NCBI RefSeq assembly: GCF_016805305.1
Contig: NZ_JAERQN010000014.1
Location: 48,302 to 112,301, forward strand
DNA: 64,000 nt
Source of the DNA: Falsiroseomonas ponticola
GTDB taxonomy: Bacteria; Pseudomonadota; Alphaproteobacteria; Acetobacterales; Acetobacteraceae
Direction of reading: 5' to 3'
Shown piece after piece: positions 62,312 to 64,000 of this stretch (position 1 is its first letter; each line of letters opens with the position of its first letter). Position numbers and translations under genes: made by a program. The notes under the pieces were generated by a model that was not told the DNA's origin, ran no database searches, and was given only the letters and a program-made list of their open reading frames with translations.

Positions 62312-63829
62312 GTGACATCGAAGGCATGGCTGGCGCTGGCGGCAACACTGCCATTGCTGGCAACAACCCCCGTCGAGGCGCAGACCCTTCGCGTCGGCAT
62401 GATCGCCGACACCATGGGCACCACGGACCCGCACCGCGCCACCGCATCCCAGGACAAGGCGCCGATGTCCTGGGCGCATGACGGGCTGCTGCGCTTCCCG
62501 CCCGGCAGCGCCGACCCCGCCGCCATCGAACCGGATTTGGCCGAGCGCTTCGAACGCTCCGCCGATGGCCGCACCTTCACCTTCCACCTGCGCCCCGGCG
62601 TCCGCTTCCATGACGGCACGCCGCTGGAGGCGGAGGATGTCGCCTTCTCCCTCCGCCGCGCCGCCGATGCGCGCCGCAGCAGCTTCGCCGGCGACTACGC
62701 CGCGATGACGGGGGTCGAGGTCGTGGACGCCCGCACCATCCGCGTCACGCTGCGCGAACCCGTGGCCGGGGCGCAGGGCCTCTTCGCCAACTACCATGGC
62801 GGGCTCATCGTCTCCCGCCGCGCGGATGCCGCGGGCTACCAGCAGGGCACAGGCCCCTTCCGCCTCGCGAGCCACGGCGGCGCCCAGGCCCGGATGGTGG
62901 CCTTCGACGACCATTGGCGCGGCCGCCCGGCGCTGCGCGCCATCGACATCCGCTTCATCAACTCCGACGCCACGCGCGAACTCGCCTTCACCGCCGGCGA
63001 GCTCGACCTGATCAGCGGCCGGCGCGAACAGCGCTGGGTGGAACGCATGCGCGCCCAGCCCAACACCGTGGTGGACGTCTTCTCCCCCGGCGAATTCCGC
63101 ACCCTGCTGATCAACACGCGCTCCGCGCCGCTGACCGATCCCCGCGTGCGCCGCGCCCTGCAGCACGCGCTCGACGTGCCCGGCATCGCGCGCTTCGTCG
63201 GCCTCGATGTCGCGACCCCCTGGGTCAGCCCCGTGCCGCCCGGCTACCTCGGCGCCACGCAGGACGTGCCGCGCTTCGCCGCCGATCCCGCCCGCGCCCG
63301 CGCCCTGCTGGCCGAAGCCGGCCACCGCGACGGCATCACGCTCCGCGCCGTCGTCTCCTCCATCAACTCCCAGCTCCCCATCATGGAAGTCGTGCAGGCG
63401 CAACTCCGCCGCGCCAACATCCGGCTGGAGATGGACGTGGTCGAACACCCGACCTACCACGCCCGCATCCGGGAGAACCTGTCCCAGCTCACCTTCTACG
63501 GCGCCGCGCGCTACCCCGTGGCGGACAGCTACCTGAGCCAGTTCTACCACTCCCGCAGCGCCCCCGGCCTGCCCACCATGTCGCTGAACTTCGCGCATTG
63601 CAGCGCGGCCGACGAGGAGATCGACGCCGCACGCGCCGAACCCGACGAAGCCCGGCAGATGACCCTCTGGGCCACCGCGCAACGCAAGATCCTCGACGCC
63701 GGCTGCAGCATCCCCCTCTTCGACCTGAAGCAGGTCTGGGTCCGCCGCGCGACCGTGAACCTCGGCTACACCCTGACCGGCGCCCTCAACCTGGGGCCGG
63801 CGGTGACGTTCCAGACGCGGGTGGAGTGA
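62312..63829 (+). CDS. Family-5 solute-binding protein
   Basis: 505-aa periplasmic protein from a GTG start with GGGGAAG upstream and a signal peptide ending PVEAQT. SBP_bac_5 segments: DTMGTTDPHRATASQDKAPMSWAHDGLL, FTFHLRPGVRFHDGTPLEAEDVAFSL and LINTRSAPLTDPRVRRALQHALD. Unlike the locus at 44-48 kb, no permease or ATPase follows within the window; it is divergent from the flavoprotein operon, implying the imported solute is its substrate. Confidence 0.91.
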   Translation: MTSKAWLALAATLPLLATTPVEAQTLRVGMIADTMGTTDPHRATASQDKAPMSWAHDGLLRFPPGSADPAAIEPDLAERFERSADGRTFTFHLRPGVRFHDGTPLEAEDVAFSLRRAADARRSSFAGDYAAMTGVEVVDARTIRVTLREPVAGAQGLFANYHGGLIVSRRADAAGYQQGTGPFRLASHGGAQARMVAFDDHWRGRPALRAIDIRFINSDATRELAFTAGELDLISGRREQRWVERMRAQPNTVVDVFSPGEFRTLLINTRSAPLTDPRVRRALQHALDVPGIARFVGLDVATPWVSPVPPGYLGATQDVPRFAADPARARALLAEAGHRDGITLRAVVSSINSQLPIMEVVQAQLRRANIRLEMDVVEHPTYHARIRENLSQLTFYGAARYPVADSYLSQFYHSRSAPGLPTMSLNFAHCSAADEEIDAARAEPDEARQMTLWATAQRKILDAGCSIPLFDLKQVWVRRATVNLGYTLTGALNLGPAVTFQTRVE

Positions 63830-63846
63830 GGGGCTTGTGGCCTTTC

Positions 63847-63871
63847 GGGGAAAGGGCTCCGCCCCTTCCCC
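63847..63871 (+). terminator. Hairpin downstream of binding-protein gene
   Basis: Arms GGGGAAAGGGC and GCCCCTTCCCC (one mismatch) around loop TCC, 18 nt after the stop. Position fits an intrinsic terminator, though without a long T-run. Confidence 0.5.
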
Positions 63872-63932
63872 GAACCCCTTCCCCGCCGAGGGGCAGCGGC
63901 CCCTTGTGTCTTGGCGATGATGCATAGTGTGA

Positions 63933-63966
63933 CCGCCGGTGCAGGGCTGCAGCCCTGCACCGGCGG
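63933..63966. repeat. Perfect 34-bp palindrome
   Basis: Every base pairs across the centre at 63949/63950 (core GGGCTGCAGCCC, outer arms CCGCCGGTGCA). It could form a cruciform or act as a strong stem in RNA from either strand. Confidence 0.7.
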
Positions 63967-64000
63967 CGCGATCTCGAGGCCGTCGGCCCTTCGGTCCTAA

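Larger units (their letters stand above)
63830..64000. other. Gene-free end with terminator-like hairpin and 34-bp palindrome
   Basis: 171 bp after the binding-protein stop. No ORF of note; two secondary-structure features are listed separately. The last bases again carry a CCGAAGGGCCGA-type motif, related to hairpins in the gnd-gntK gap. Confidence 0.6.

Overview
The window is very GC-rich and tightly packed on both strands, with many start/stop overlaps of the ATGA, GTGA or TGATG kind. Gene content and protein style suggest an alphaproteobacterium of the Acetobacteraceae (Roseomonas-like): periplasmic-binding-protein catabolic operons, RTX proteins with a type I exporter, a TreS-maltokinase fusion, and a DUF3141 PHA-synthase-like protein. 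This placement is inference; no rRNA or other marker gene is present. I see no insertion sequence, CRISPR array, tRNA or phage gene.

Layout. (1) 1-17.4 kb, all minus strand: surface glycan and type I secretion. From the promoter-distal end these are an HlyD adaptor (cut by the window edge), two ABC exporter halves, a coiled-coil membrane-anchored protein, a GT4 and a GT2 glycosyltransferase, a small RTX protein, a 1147-aa WbsX-like/glycosyltransferase fusion, rfbA-rfbD-rfbC for dTDP-L-rhamnose (rfbB not in the window), and another GT4. (2) 17.5-23.7 kb: an IlvD/Edd sugar-acid dehydratase, a GH8 glycosidase, and a regulatory group of two proteins sharing a degenerate kinase-ATPase-like domain plus an OmpR-type response regulator transcribed divergently. 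(3) 24-30 kb: a trehalose synthase-maltokinase fusion and a secreted SGNH-like esterase with three RTX blocks, a likely client of the exporter. (4) 30-39.4 kb, plus strand: xanthine-dehydrogenase-type xdhA-xdhB, an MBL-fold hydrolase, gnd-gntK with a DapA-family aldolase, and a metallophosphoesterase followed after 1 nt by a Ser/Thr kinase-Usp fusion.

(5) 39.4-48.5 kb: a peptide/opine-type ABC transport locus split into two divergent operons (binding protein-creatininase-PanE-like-M20 on minus; two permeases and two ATPases on plus), then a GNAT acetyltransferase. (6) 48.5-55.4 kb, minus: two small membrane proteins, a BKACE beta-keto acid cleavage enzyme, a lambda-crystallin-type 3-hydroxyacid dehydrogenase, and an osmF-yehY-yehX-yehW-type quaternary-amine ABC transporter; together they resemble an uptake-plus-catabolism unit for a beta-hydroxy quaternary amine. 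(7) 55.5-63.8 kb: a 70-aa orphan, the DUF3141 protein, a four-gene FAD/2Fe-2S amine or opine dehydrogenase operon with two DAO-type subunits, and a divergent family-5 binding protein.

Most unusual points: the glycosyltransferase-coupled type I secretion operon, the multi-domain WbsX-GT fusion with RTX-associated repeats, the twin pseudo-ATPase regulators next to a response regulator flanked by CGACAA motifs, the phosphoesterase/kinase-Usp pair, the dual-DAO dehydrogenase operon, and hairpin arrays with GAA loops in two intergenic gaps.
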